From: JBOHPP01 sp050731755
GTDB lineage: Bacteria > Methylomirabilota > Methylomirabilia > Rokubacteriales > CSP1-6
Direction of reading: 5' to 3'
Length of the DNA: 13,628 nt
Assembly: GCA_050731755.1 (NCBI GenBank)
Contig: JBOHPP010000158.1
Coordinates: forward strand, 1 to 13,628
This document shows positions 1-6,681 of this stretch, piece after piece; positions within the stretch are counted from its first letter, which is position 1, and the number at the start of each line of letters is the position of its first letter. The notes beneath the pieces are model-generated. The model did no database searches, had not been told where the DNA came from, and saw nothing but the letters and a program-made list of their open reading frames with translations. The position numbers were made by a program, and so were the translations under genes.

Positions 1-2357
1 GAGGTAATGAGGGTACGAGCCTTCTCTCGCGCCTCCTCGGAGTGGCCGGCGTCGAGGAGAACATCCTTCGTCACTTCGTCAATGATCTGCTCGAACTTCC
101 GCTTGAGGTCCTCGAGCAGCGTTCGGAGGGTGGGGCGCGTTGCCAGAGGGTGAACCGCCTGCTTCAGCAGCGTGTCGGCCGCCGCCGTGAGCTGCGCCAG
201 CGTAGGCTCAACGCCCTCGGGCAGCGCGAAGGCCTTGCGCGCCTCGGCGGCCTGGGTGTCGGGATCCAGGGCCTCCACGATGGCGTGGTTGATGGCGGCT
301 AGGCTGACGCCGCCGGACTTCTCGCGGATGATCTGGCGGTCCTCCGGATTGCACTGCCGGTCGAGCCTCGCGAGCCGGCTGGCCAACGAGGAGAGCATGT
401 CCGGATCGGTGCCGCCAGCGGCCACATGCTCGAGCAGCGCCTTGAACGAGACGTGGCGCTTGCGCTCGAGAGGATAGGTGTCGGAGAGACCTGTCTCGGC
501 TAGGCCCACACAGTCGACGATCACGAAGTGGGTCTTGGCCTGCGCGTCCGGCGTGACGGCCTTGAGCTCGTCGGTCTCGATGACACGGACACCACGCCCT
601 TTCATCTGCTCGAACAGCACGCGGCTCTGCACGGCGCGCATGAAGACGACGATCTCGACGGGCCGGATGTCGGTACCCGTTGCGATCATGTCCACGGTGA
701 CCGCGATCCGTGGGTGATAGGAGATCCGGAACTCCTGGATCAGGTCGGCCGCCTTCTTTCCGGTGGTCCGGTACGTGATCTTCTGGCAGAAATCGTTGCC
801 CCGCCCGAACTCCTCCCGTACGACGTCGACGATGTCCTCGGCGTGGCTGTCGTCCTTGGCAAAGATCAGCGTCTTCGGCACCTCGGTCCGGCCTGGAAAG
901 ATCTCGGTGAAGAGCTTCTCCTTGAACGTCCGCACGATAAGACGGATCTGGTCGCGGGCAACGACGTTACGGTCGAGGTCAGCTGGCGCGTAGCTCACGT
1001 CCTCGTCAGGCGCCTCCCACCGCACCCTCCGGGTCCGGCGGTCCCGGATGCCCAGCACCGGCTGGTCGCTCGCCTCGATGGTGGCGCCATGCTCGGTAAT
1101 CCTCGTGCGGATGCCGTAGACCTGAAAGTCCACGTTCACGCCGTCGGCCACGGCCTGCTCGTGCGTGTACTCCATGACTAGGTTCTGGTGGAAGAAGCCG
1201 AAGGTGTGGGCGGCCGGCGTCGCCGTCAGGCCGATCAGGTAGGCGTCGAAGTACTCCAGCACCTGGCGCCAGAGTGAGTAGATCGACCGGTGACACTCGT
1301 CGATGAAGACGAAATCGAAGTACTCGGGCGGCAGGGCGGGGTCGTAAACGACCGGCACCGGCTCCCTGGGCAACTGCCCCGTAGGCCCAAACTGCGAACT
1401 CTCCTCGGCGTCTGGCGGAAGTTCCGGTTCGCCCTTCAGGATCGAGTAGAGGCGCTGAATGGTGCAGATGACGACCTTGGCCGAGGCGGCGATGGTATTC
1501 GTCGTGAGACGCTGGACTTTGTAGAGCTCGCTGAATTTGCGCGGATCATCAGGCGAGCGATAGGCAGCGAACTCGTCCTCGGCCTGCTTGCCGAGATTGC
1601 CGCGGTCCACCAGGAAAAGAACGCGTCGAGCTCCGGCCAGCTTGATGAGACGGTACGTGGATGAGACTGCGAGCAGCGTCTTGCCCGATCCCGTCGCCAT
1701 CTGGATGAGCGCACGGGGCCGGTCGTCCTGAAGTGACTGCTCGAGGTTCGCGAGCGCCCTCCGCTGGTTCGGCCAGAGCCCGACCATCTCGGGTGGCGGC
1801 ATGTGGCGGATGCGGCTCCGCAGGGACGACGGTCTGTCGGCATATGGCACCCCCGTCGGCGCGGGCTCGGCCGCCTTCAGATCGGAAGCCCAGGAGCCGG
1901 CCCACGCAGGCAAGGACTCCGCGGCCAGCCACTCGGCGATCGTCTCCGGCCGGTGGACGTGGTAGATCTCCCGGCTGCGAGGGTTCGGGTCGAGCAGGTT
2001 CGTGAACTGCGTGATCTCGCCGGTGCTGAGATAGAGGAACGGGAGAGGCCGAACCGGGGCCTTTAGCTCCTGCGGCAGCCCGTCCGCGTAACGCTCTGCC
2101 TGGGGCTCGACGCCGATAAGGGTGTGACCGACCGGTTTCGCCTCCACCACGCCCACCGCCCGGCCTCCAACGAAGAGCATGTAGTCGGCATAGCCGCAAC
2201 CGGTGGCTAGCTTGAATTCCCGAACAGCGACGCCCAGCCCGGCGGTCACATTCATGGCCTCGCGGTCCTGGACCACCCACCCGGCCGCGGCAAGCGCCAG
2301 GTCGATCCTCTTCCGGGCCACCTGCTCGGGAGCGGATGCCGAGCCCGACGGGGTCAC
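1..2357 (-). CDS. hsdR: Type I restriction enzyme R subunit (HsdR), 3' end beyond window
   Basis: This is the ATP-dependent DNA translocase and nuclease subunit of a type I restriction-modification complex. One open frame of 785 codons runs off the left edge. Visible parts, in order, are a PD-(D/E)xK nuclease domain (D58, then E72-A-K74 in VVEAK), an SF2 helicase core with Walker A ATGSGKT (221-227), DECH box (353-356, followed by RSIY), LTATP (377-381) and motif VI QMKGRGVR (584-591), and a C-terminal region like the EcoEI_R_C domain. The GTG start at 2357 is the only usual start codon after the in-frame TAG at 2447-2445. It has a GGAG 10 nt upstream, and the protein then begins as in relatives. 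No hsdM or hsdS is visible; they could lie beyond the left edge. Relatives are about 800-1,150 residues, so the tail is missing only because of the edge. The gene lies 95 bp behind the solute-binding protein gene on the same strand. Confidence 0.93.
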   Translation of the reverse strand, partial: MTPSGSASAPEQVARKRIDLALAAAGWVVQDREAMNVTAGLGVAVREFKLATGCGYADYMLFVGGRAVGVVEAKPVGHTLIGVEPQAERYADGLPQELKAPVRPLPFLYLSTGEITQFTNLLDPNPRSREIYHVHRPETIAEWLAAESLPAWAGSWASDLKAAEPAPTGVPYADRPSSLRSRIRHMPPPEMVGLWPNQRRALANLEQSLQDDRPRALIQMATGSGKTLLAVSSTYRLIKLAGARRVLFLVDRGNLGKQAEDEFAAYRSPDDPRKFSELYKVQRLTTNTIAASAKVVICTIQRLYSILKGEPELPPDAEESSQFGPTGQLPREPVPVVYDPALPPEYFDFVFIDECHRSIYSLWRQVLEYFDAYLIGLTATPAAHTFGFFHQNLVMEYTHEQAVADGVNVDFQVYGIRTRITEHGATIEASDQPVLGIRDRRTRRVRWEAPDEDVSYAPADLDRNVVARDQIRLIVRTFKEKLFTEIFPGRTEVPKTLIFAKDDSHAEDIVDVVREEFGRGNDFCQKITYRTTGKKAADLIQEFRISYHPRIAVTVDMIATGTDIRPVEIVVFMRAVQSRVLFEQMKGRGVRVIETDELKAVTPDAQAKTHFVIVDCVGLAETGLSDTYPLERKRHVSFKALLEHVAAGGTDPDMLSSLASRLARLDRQCNPEDRQIIREKSGGVSLAAINHAIVEALDPDTQAAEARKAFALPEGVEPTLAQLTAAADTLLKQAVHPLATRPTLRTLLEDLKRKFEQIIDEVTKDVLLDAGHSEEAREKARTLIT

Positions 2358-2367
2358 TGGATTTCTG

Positions 2368-2371
2368 CTCC
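2368..2371 (-). promoter_or_regulatory. Ribosome binding site of hsdR
   Basis: GGAG lies 10 nt upstream of the GTG codon at 2357-2355. There is no ATG in frame between the upstream TAG (2447-2445) and the conserved N-terminal segment, so this site decides the start. Confidence 0.5.
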
Positions 2372-2452
2372 GACGCAGCCTGAAGCCGTCGGCATAGAAG
2401 GAAGGTAGGGCTTGCCGCTCCGCCAGGTCAAGAAACGGACGTTCCTACGGTC

Positions 2453-3493
2453 TTAGGCCCCGAAGAACTCCACGAAGCGCGTCTTGATCTCCTCGTTCCG
2501 CTTCTCCAGCTCCTCGGGATCCGCGGTGAGGAGCTTGAGGTCGGTGAGCTTTGGCTTGTCGGCGGGGTACGTCACCTCGGGGTGGCCGGTGTAGAGCCCC
2601 TCGGTATCGGCCATCACCTGCTGGATCTCGCGGCTGAAGGTGAAGTCGGTGAAGAGCCGCGCCGCGTTCGGATGCGGGGCGAAGCTCGTGATCGCGCTGG
2701 GAGAAACGACGAGCGGCACACCCTCTTTCGGGTAGACGATCTCGATCGGGTTCCCCTTCTTCTTCGCCTGGTAGAAGGTGTAGTCGCCGCCGTTCACCGC
2801 CACCGGCCGCTCGCCCGAGGCCACCACGCCGGCCGGATCGACGGCCGATTGGACCAGCATCAGCTTGTTCTGGGCCAGCTGCTTGAAGTAGTCCCAGCTG
2901 TGCAGATGGACGAGGGCCAGCACGTGGGTGGCGATGACGCCGCTGTAGCCGGGATGCGCCGTCACCATCTTGCCCTTCCACTTGGGATCGAGGAGGTCCT
3001 TCCAGCTCCGTGGCGCCTCGGCGGCCGGGACGATCTTCGTGTTGTAGGCGATGACGTTCACGGTGGCCCGCAGACCATAGTAGAAGCCGTCCCGGTCCTT
3101 GAAGCCGTCGGAGAACCGCTCCACGCCGGGCGGCGTGTGCTTGGCCAGCAGCTTCTTGTCCTTGAGCAGAACGTAGTGGCCGGCGTCGGAGGTGTGGACG
3201 ACGTCGGCGTTCTTGATGTTGGCCTGGAGTTCTTGCATCACCCGCTGCAGGATGCGCTGCGAGCCTGTGCGGTGCACTTCGACCTTGATGCCCGGGTAGG
3301 CCGCCTCGAACAGCTTCGCCACCTTCTCGGCGCTGGGCAGGGCCAGCGAGGTGTACCAGACGACCTTGCCCTCCTTCTTGGCCGCCTCCACGCGGGCGTC
3401 CTGGGCGGAAGCGGGGCCGGCCAGCGCCACGCCGGCGAAGCAGACGAGGAGCCCGGCGGCGATCGGGCGCAGCACGACGGAACGCTTCATCAT
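2453..3493 (-). CDS. ABC transporter substrate-binding protein, extracellular solute-binding family 1 (Fbp/FutA-like)
   Basis: This is a 346-residue periplasmic binding protein. It has a signal peptide with positive start MMKR, a hydrophobic core (residues 5-26) and an ASA|QDA cleavage site after residue 30. The mature part begins with the family's VVWYTSL strand (44-50) and carries WKDLLDPKWKGKM (164-176) and a C-terminal FTFSREIQQVMADTEG segment (284-299), all typical of the ferric-ion-type subfamily. The adjacent tyrosine pair that holds Fe(III) in FbpA-like proteins is not seen; the corresponding stretch reads GGDYTFYQ (236-242), so the ligand may not be iron. The start ATG at 3493 (or the second ATG at 3490) has AGGGG upstream, overlapping the stop codon of the PrpD gene 10 bp away, so the two are probably co-translated. 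No permease or ATPase gene is adjacent on this side. An orphan role or a partner system elsewhere is possible. Confidence 0.88.
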   Translation of the reverse strand: MMKRSVVLRPIAAGLLVCFAGVALAGPASAQDARVEAAKKEGKVVWYTSLALPSAEKVAKLFEAAYPGIKVEVHRTGSQRILQRVMQELQANIKNADVVHTSDAGHYVLLKDKKLLAKHTPPGVERFSDGFKDRDGFYYGLRATVNVIAYNTKIVPAAEAPRSWKDLLDPKWKGKMVTAHPGYSGVIATHVLALVHLHSWDYFKQLAQNKLMLVQSAVDPAGVVASGERPVAVNGGDYTFYQAKKKGNPIEIVYPKEGVPLVVSPSAITSFAPHPNAARLFTDFTFSREIQQVMADTEGLYTGHPEVTYPADKPKLTDLKLLTADPEELEKRNEEIKTRFVEFFGA

Positions 3494-3503
3494 GGTCGTT
3501 CCC

Positions 3504-4886
3504 CTACGCGGTGAGAGAGGTCAGGAGGTCGTTCAGCGACTGCCCGGCGGCGAGCCCGCTCACGCTCTGGAGGACGCGCTCGACCCGGTCAGCGGGCAGG
3601 ACGAGGGCGGCGTTGCCGCGGAACTTGGCTTCCAGCTCCGCACGCGTGAGCGGCGCGTCCGGCCCGCCTCGGGGACGGTCCTGCCGCTCGCGGACAGCGC
3701 GGCCGTCGGTCAGCGCGATCTCCACGTCGCCGATGAACTGGCGGGGATAGTCGATGGTCGGGTCCAGCGCATACGTGACCCGCTCGGCCACGCGGAGCAC
3801 CGCTTTGTCCCGCGCCGCCTCGTCGGTGAACTCGGCCAGCCCCGCCCGACCCTTGACCAGGATGACGGCCACCAGGTAGGGCAGGCTGAACTTCGCCGCG
3901 TAGCCGTTCGGTGGCGCGTGCTTGGCTGCCAGCGGCTCCCAGAGCCGGGGCACGGACCCGGCGGCGGTGCGGCATCGCACGGCGGCGATGTCCTCGGGCC
4001 GGATGCGATGCCCCTCGCGCAACCGCAGCGCGCAGTCCATGTACGGCTGGGCGATGGAGCCGCACGGGTATGGCTTGAGGGTGAGCTGCTCGAGCTCCCA
4101 TGCCCGGCCGAGAGTCTCCAGCAGCCGCTCGAGCCGGACGGCGTCGTGCCCGCCGGCGAAGGCCGCGTAGAGACCGTGCGGCCCCTCGAAGACCGTCTCG
4201 GGCCCGGTGAAGCCGGCCCGGGCCAGGAGCGCAGCGACGACACCCGCGTGAGCGGCCCAGCCGGCGTGGAGCCGTTTCGTCCACGAGCCGTCGGCCAGGT
4301 ACTCGATGATGCCCCCGGCCTGGCTGCCGCAGATCCCGAACGCATGCACGAGCTGGTCTTCCGACAGCCGGTGCAGCTTGCCGGCGGCCGCGGCGGCGGC
4401 GAAGCTGCCGGCCACCGCCGTCGGGTGAAAATGGCGGGCGTGGAGCGCGCCGGGGACGGCCAGACCCACGCGGCACATGATTTCGACGCCGGCGATCAGC
4501 GCCTCCAGCACGGCCCGGCCGCCGGCGCCGGCGGCTTCGCCCGCGGCCAGCGCCGTGGTGACGGCGAGGGCACCGGTGTGGACGATGGCGTCCTCGCGCG
4601 TGTCGTCGAAGTCGAGCCCGTGGGCGAGCGTGGCGTTGGCCAGGACCGCGTTGGCCGTCGCGACCTTCGTCGGACTGCCGATCAGCGTGCTCTCCGGCGG
4701 TCCGCCCAGGCGCTCACTGACGGCGAGGACGGCGCGCCCAAAATCCTCCCGCGTCGCGGCCACGCAGTTGCCCAGAGTGTCGAGCGCCAGCAGCGTGGCC
4801 TTCGTCGCGACCGGCGCGGGGATGTCGTCCAGAGTCAGGCCGACGACGAAGCGCGCCAGCCGCCTGGCGGTAGTGGGGTGCGCCAC
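3504..4886 (-). CDS. MmgE/PrpD family protein
   Basis: This 460-residue cytoplasmic protein belongs to the family that includes 2-methylcitrate dehydratase (PrpD) and cis-aconitate decarboxylase. Family signatures are GLDFDDT (90-96), IVHTG (101-105), HFHPTAVAGSFAAAAAAG (152-169), SWTKRLHAGWAAHAG (201-215), LKPYPCGS (270-277) and AKFSLPYLVA (331-340). By comparison with the decarboxylase, D95, H103, H154 and K204 look like retained active-site positions. In the LKPYPC segment the position where I expect histidine appears to be Q280, so activity on methylcitrate or aconitate should not be assumed. The start is GTG at 4886 with GAAGAGG 6 nt upstream. The gene ends 10 bp before the binding-protein gene, and the stop codon forms part of that gene's ribosome binding site. 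The exact substrate is unknown; a carboxylic acid is likely from the family. Confidence 0.9.
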   Translation of the reverse strand: MAHPTTARRLARFVVGLTLDDIPAPVATKATLLALDTLGNCVAATREDFGRAVLAVSERLGGPPESTLIGSPTKVATANAVLANATLAHGLDFDDTREDAIVHTGALAVTTALAAGEAAGAGGRAVLEALIAGVEIMCRVGLAVPGALHARHFHPTAVAGSFAAAAAAGKLHRLSEDQLVHAFGICGSQAGGIIEYLADGSWTKRLHAGWAAHAGVVAALLARAGFTGPETVFEGPHGLYAAFAGGHDAVRLERLLETLGRAWELEQLTLKPYPCGSIAQPYMDCALRLREGHRIRPEDIAAVRCRTAAGSVPRLWEPLAAKHAPPNGYAAKFSLPYLVAVILVKGRAGLAEFTDEAARDKAVLRVAERVTYALDPTIDYPRQFIGDVEIALTDGRAVRERQDRPRGGPDAPLTRAELEAKFRGNAALVLPADRVERVLQSVSGLAAGQSLNDLLTSLTA

Positions 4887-4930
4887 GGTGAGCCTCTTCT
4901 ACTGGCGGTGGCGCAGGATGTCAATGAGAT

Positions 4931-4979
4931 GGAGGGGGCACTCGGCGCGCCCCCTCCAAACCTCCCCGTTCGCGCGGGG
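4931..4979 (-). terminator. Tandem GC-rich hairpins after the OmpA-like gene
   Basis: In the 114-bp spacer between the OmpA-like gene and the PrpD gene there are two inverted repeats. The first has arms GGAGGGGGC (4931-4939) and GCCCCCTCC (4949-4957) with a 9-nt loop. The second has arms CCCCG (4964-4968) and CGGGG (4975-4979) with a 6-nt loop. They follow the OmpA stop codon by 22 bases in the direction of transcription. There is no T-run after either stem, so this is a possible Rho-assisted or partial terminator rather than a classical intrinsic one. Confidence 0.4.
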
Positions 4980-5000
4980 TGTGACTACCGTGCGGACAAT

Positions 5001-5858
5001 CTACCGAAGCTCGCTGACGAGCTCCCCGGTCTCGAGCGGCATCAGGACGATCTCGATGCGGCGGTTCTCCGCCCGGCCTTCCAGCGTCTCGTTGCTGGCC
5101 ACGGGCCGGTGGGGACCATAGCCGACGGCGGACAGGTACTTGCCGTCGACGCCGGCCTTCTCCAGGAAGCGCAGGACCGTCGTCGCCCGCTGGGTCGAGA
5201 GCTCCCAGTTGGTCGGGAACTGGCGGCGGAGCGCCGAGCCGATCGGCATCGAGTCGGTATACCCCTCGATCCGGATCTGCTTGTCGCTGAGGGTCTTGAG
5301 AATGTTGGCCACCCTGTTCAGGACGTCGTGGCCTTCCGGCTTGACCTCGGCCTTGCCGGAGTCGAACAGGATCTTCTCCACCAGCTGCACCGAGAGCTTG
5401 TCACGGAATTGCTTGACCTTGATTTCGCCCTTGGCGATCTCGCCCTTGAGGTCCTTGACGAGGTCGTCGTAGGTGCCGCGGAGCCGGTTGATCTCGGTGT
5501 CCTTCTGCGCGCCCATCTCGGCGGCCCGCTTCTCCGTCTCGGCCGAGCGCTTTTCCGTCTCGGCGAGCCGGTCGACGAGTGCGGCCAGCTCGCGCCTTTG
5601 AGCGTCGACCTGCTGGGTCACGGTGGACAACTCGGCCTCGCGTTGAGTCATCTCGTCACGGAGACCGGTCAAGCTCCGCTCCAGGGACGACCTCAGCCGC
5701 TCCAGCTCCAGCCTCTGGGAGCGGAGGTTGCTGATCTCCTTATCCAGGGCCGTCCGCTCGGCGGCCGTCCTGGTTTCGAGGGACTGATATTTCGACTGCG
5801 AGACACATCCCGAGAGCACCCCGGCAGCGAGACACACGGCCCACAGCCCCTTCCGCAT
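5001..5858 (-). CDS. OmpA/MotB-like peptidoglycan-associated lipoprotein with coiled coil
   Basis: This is a predicted 285-residue lipoprotein that would anchor a membrane to peptidoglycan. A short signal ends in a lipobox, L15-S-G-C18, so C18 should be lipidated. Residues about 27-145 are a charged, heptad-like coiled coil that includes the imperfect repeat AETEKRS/AETEKRA. Residues about 155-275 form an OmpA C-terminal domain with ILFDSGKAEVKP, GYTD (199-202; D202 is the candidate diaminopimelate ligand), NWELSTQRA (217-225; R224 is the second ligand) and GRAENRRIEI. The loop between GYTD and NWELS is long and contains a FPTNWELS element, as in MotB-type OmpA domains. The ATG at 5858 is preferred over the GTG at 5867 because the GTG overlaps an AGGAGGAGG ribosome binding site that sits 8 nt before the ATG. 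It is probably monocistronic, with an inverted repeat in its leader and hairpins after its stop. Confidence 0.88.
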   Translation of the reverse strand: MRKGLWAVCLAAGVLSGCVSQSKYQSLETRTAAERTALDKEISNLRSQRLELERLRSSLERSLTGLRDEMTQREAELSTVTQQVDAQRRELAALVDRLAETEKRSAETEKRAAEMGAQKDTEINRLRGTYDDLVKDLKGEIAKGEIKVKQFRDKLSVQLVEKILFDSGKAEVKPEGHDVLNRVANILKTLSDKQIRIEGYTDSMPIGSALRRQFPTNWELSTQRATTVLRFLEKAGVDGKYLSAVGYGPHRPVASNETLEGRAENRRIEIVLMPLETGELVSELR

Positions 5859-5866
5859 GATCGGCA

Positions 5867-5875
5867 CCTCCTCCT
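5867..5875 (-). promoter_or_regulatory. Strong ribosome binding site setting the OmpA-like start
   Basis: AGGAGGAGG lies 8 nt before the ATG at 5858. The last two bases of this site form part of an upstream in-frame GTG (5867-5865), which would be too close to use. The shorter protein with lipobox Cys18 is therefore favoured. Confidence 0.65.
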
Positions 5876-5894
5876 AATGTTGTTGGTAATCGGC

Positions 5895-5932
5895 CCGGGT
5901 CTCGTCGCGGTACTCCTGCGCCGCAGACCCGG
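5895..5932. repeat. Inverted repeat in the leader of the OmpA-like gene
   Basis: Arms CCGGGTCT (5895-5902) and AGACCCGG (5925-5932) are perfectly complementary. An inner pair, GCGG (5907-5910) with CCGC (5921-5924), can stack below it with a 4-nt bulge on one side. The repeat ends about 20 bp upstream of the ribosome binding site of the OmpA-like gene. It may be an mRNA leader hairpin or a protein-binding operator. The rest of the 184-bp spacer (5859-6042) shows no gene and no convincing promoter. Confidence 0.5.
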
Positions 5933-6003
5933 CGGGCAGGCAAGCAGCAACCATGCCAGAGCTAGTGTCGCGCAACCGCGCCTGTAGACGAAAGTTTTAG
6001 AAG

Positions 6004-6019
6004 CCGGCCCTCTCGCCGG
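6004..6019 (-). terminator. Weak hairpin after the DUF1989 pair
   Basis: CCGGC (6004-6008) pairs with GCCGG (6015-6019) around a 6-nt loop, 24 bases past the stop of the second DUF1989 gene. On the minus strand it is followed by an AT-rich stretch (CTTCTAAAACTTT). The stem is only 5 bp, so this is a tentative terminator. Confidence 0.3.
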
Positions 6020-6042
6020 TGTGTCGAGCAGAGATCAGCGTG

Positions 6043-6681
6043 TCACCGAGACATTCGATGGGGTCGGGGCTCGGGGCTAGGAGACTCGATGGCGAAGTGG
6101 GCGTCGGTCGTCCGGCCGGTGCGGCCATTGATCGGCAGGATGTCCTGAGGACAGGCCGAGAACGCGATCACCAGGTCCATCTCCGCGCGAAACAGCGCGT
6201 AGCTGCCCGGCGGGGACACCGGCTCTCCCCAGGCCAGGTGCCCGTCGGCCGTCCACGGGATGTTCATGAACACGTTCAGCGACGGCGGGGTGGCCGGGAT
6301 CGCGATCCCCAGCTCACCGAGAGCGGCGTGGAGGTTGTCCCGGCAGTTGTCGTGATACCCCTGGGCACCGAGCAAACCGTAGCGCTCGACGTCGCACGGC
6401 GCCATGAGCGTGTCGTGGGCGCAGCGCGAGGTGTCCTCGACCAGGGTGAGAATCGGGCGCCGCCGGTTCGTCACGAATGAGTCGCCGACGACCGCTGCCA
6501 GCTTCATGAACCAGGCGCGACTCGCCTCCATCGCCATCCATTCGGTGACGTCCACCGCGTTGAACGCCCAGGTGTCCACCACCTGCGTGCCATGGGTGTT
6601 CACGATCCGGATCCGCTGGCCGGCGTGTACGCGGGCCGCCTTGCCCCGCCTCGCCGGAATCGCGACCAGCTCACCACCCAC
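6043..6681 (-). CDS. DUF1989 / urea carboxylase-associated family protein, short form
   Basis: This 212-residue protein is a single DUF1989 domain. Hallmarks are GTQVVDTWAF (31-40), HDTLMAPCD (89-97), YGLLG..GYHDNC (101-113), NVFMNIPW (136-143), SPPGSYALFRAEMDLVIAFSAC (156-177) and CPQDILPING (177-186). H89, C96, H110, C113 and C177 are candidate metal or catalytic residues. Some family members are the two subunits (CgdA and CgdB) of carboxyguanidine deiminase, which acts after guanidine carboxylase; others are uncharacterised. The start is GTG at 6681, with AGAGGGGG 9 nt upstream inside the end of the preceding DUF1989 gene. The two frames overlap by 11 bp, so translation is probably coupled. 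No carboxylase or allophanate hydrolase gene lies in the window, so the substrate is open. The last 15 or so residues are proline/arginine-rich and probably disordered. Confidence 0.88.
   Translation of the reverse strand: MGGELVAIPARRGKAARVHAGQRIRIVNTHGTQVVDTWAFNAVDVTEWMAMEASRAWFMKLAAVVGDSFVTNRRRPILTLVEDTSRCAHDTLMAPCDVERYGLLGAQGYHDNCRDNLHAALGELGIAIPATPPSLNVFMNIPWTADGHLAWGEPVSPPGSYALFRAEMDLVIAFSACPQDILPINGRTGRTTDAHFAIESPSPEPRPHRMSR

Noticed and set aside
528..1181. A 217-codon plus-strand frame and similar ones over bases 42-2400
   Set aside because: They are antisense to hsdR, which carries nuclease and helicase motifs in one continuous minus-strand frame.
3351..5987. An 878-codon open frame on the plus strand
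   Set aside because: It runs antisense to the binding-protein, PrpD and OmpA-like genes, has Arg/Gly/Pro/Asp-rich low-complexity composition and no recognisable domain. High GC makes stop codons rare in this frame.
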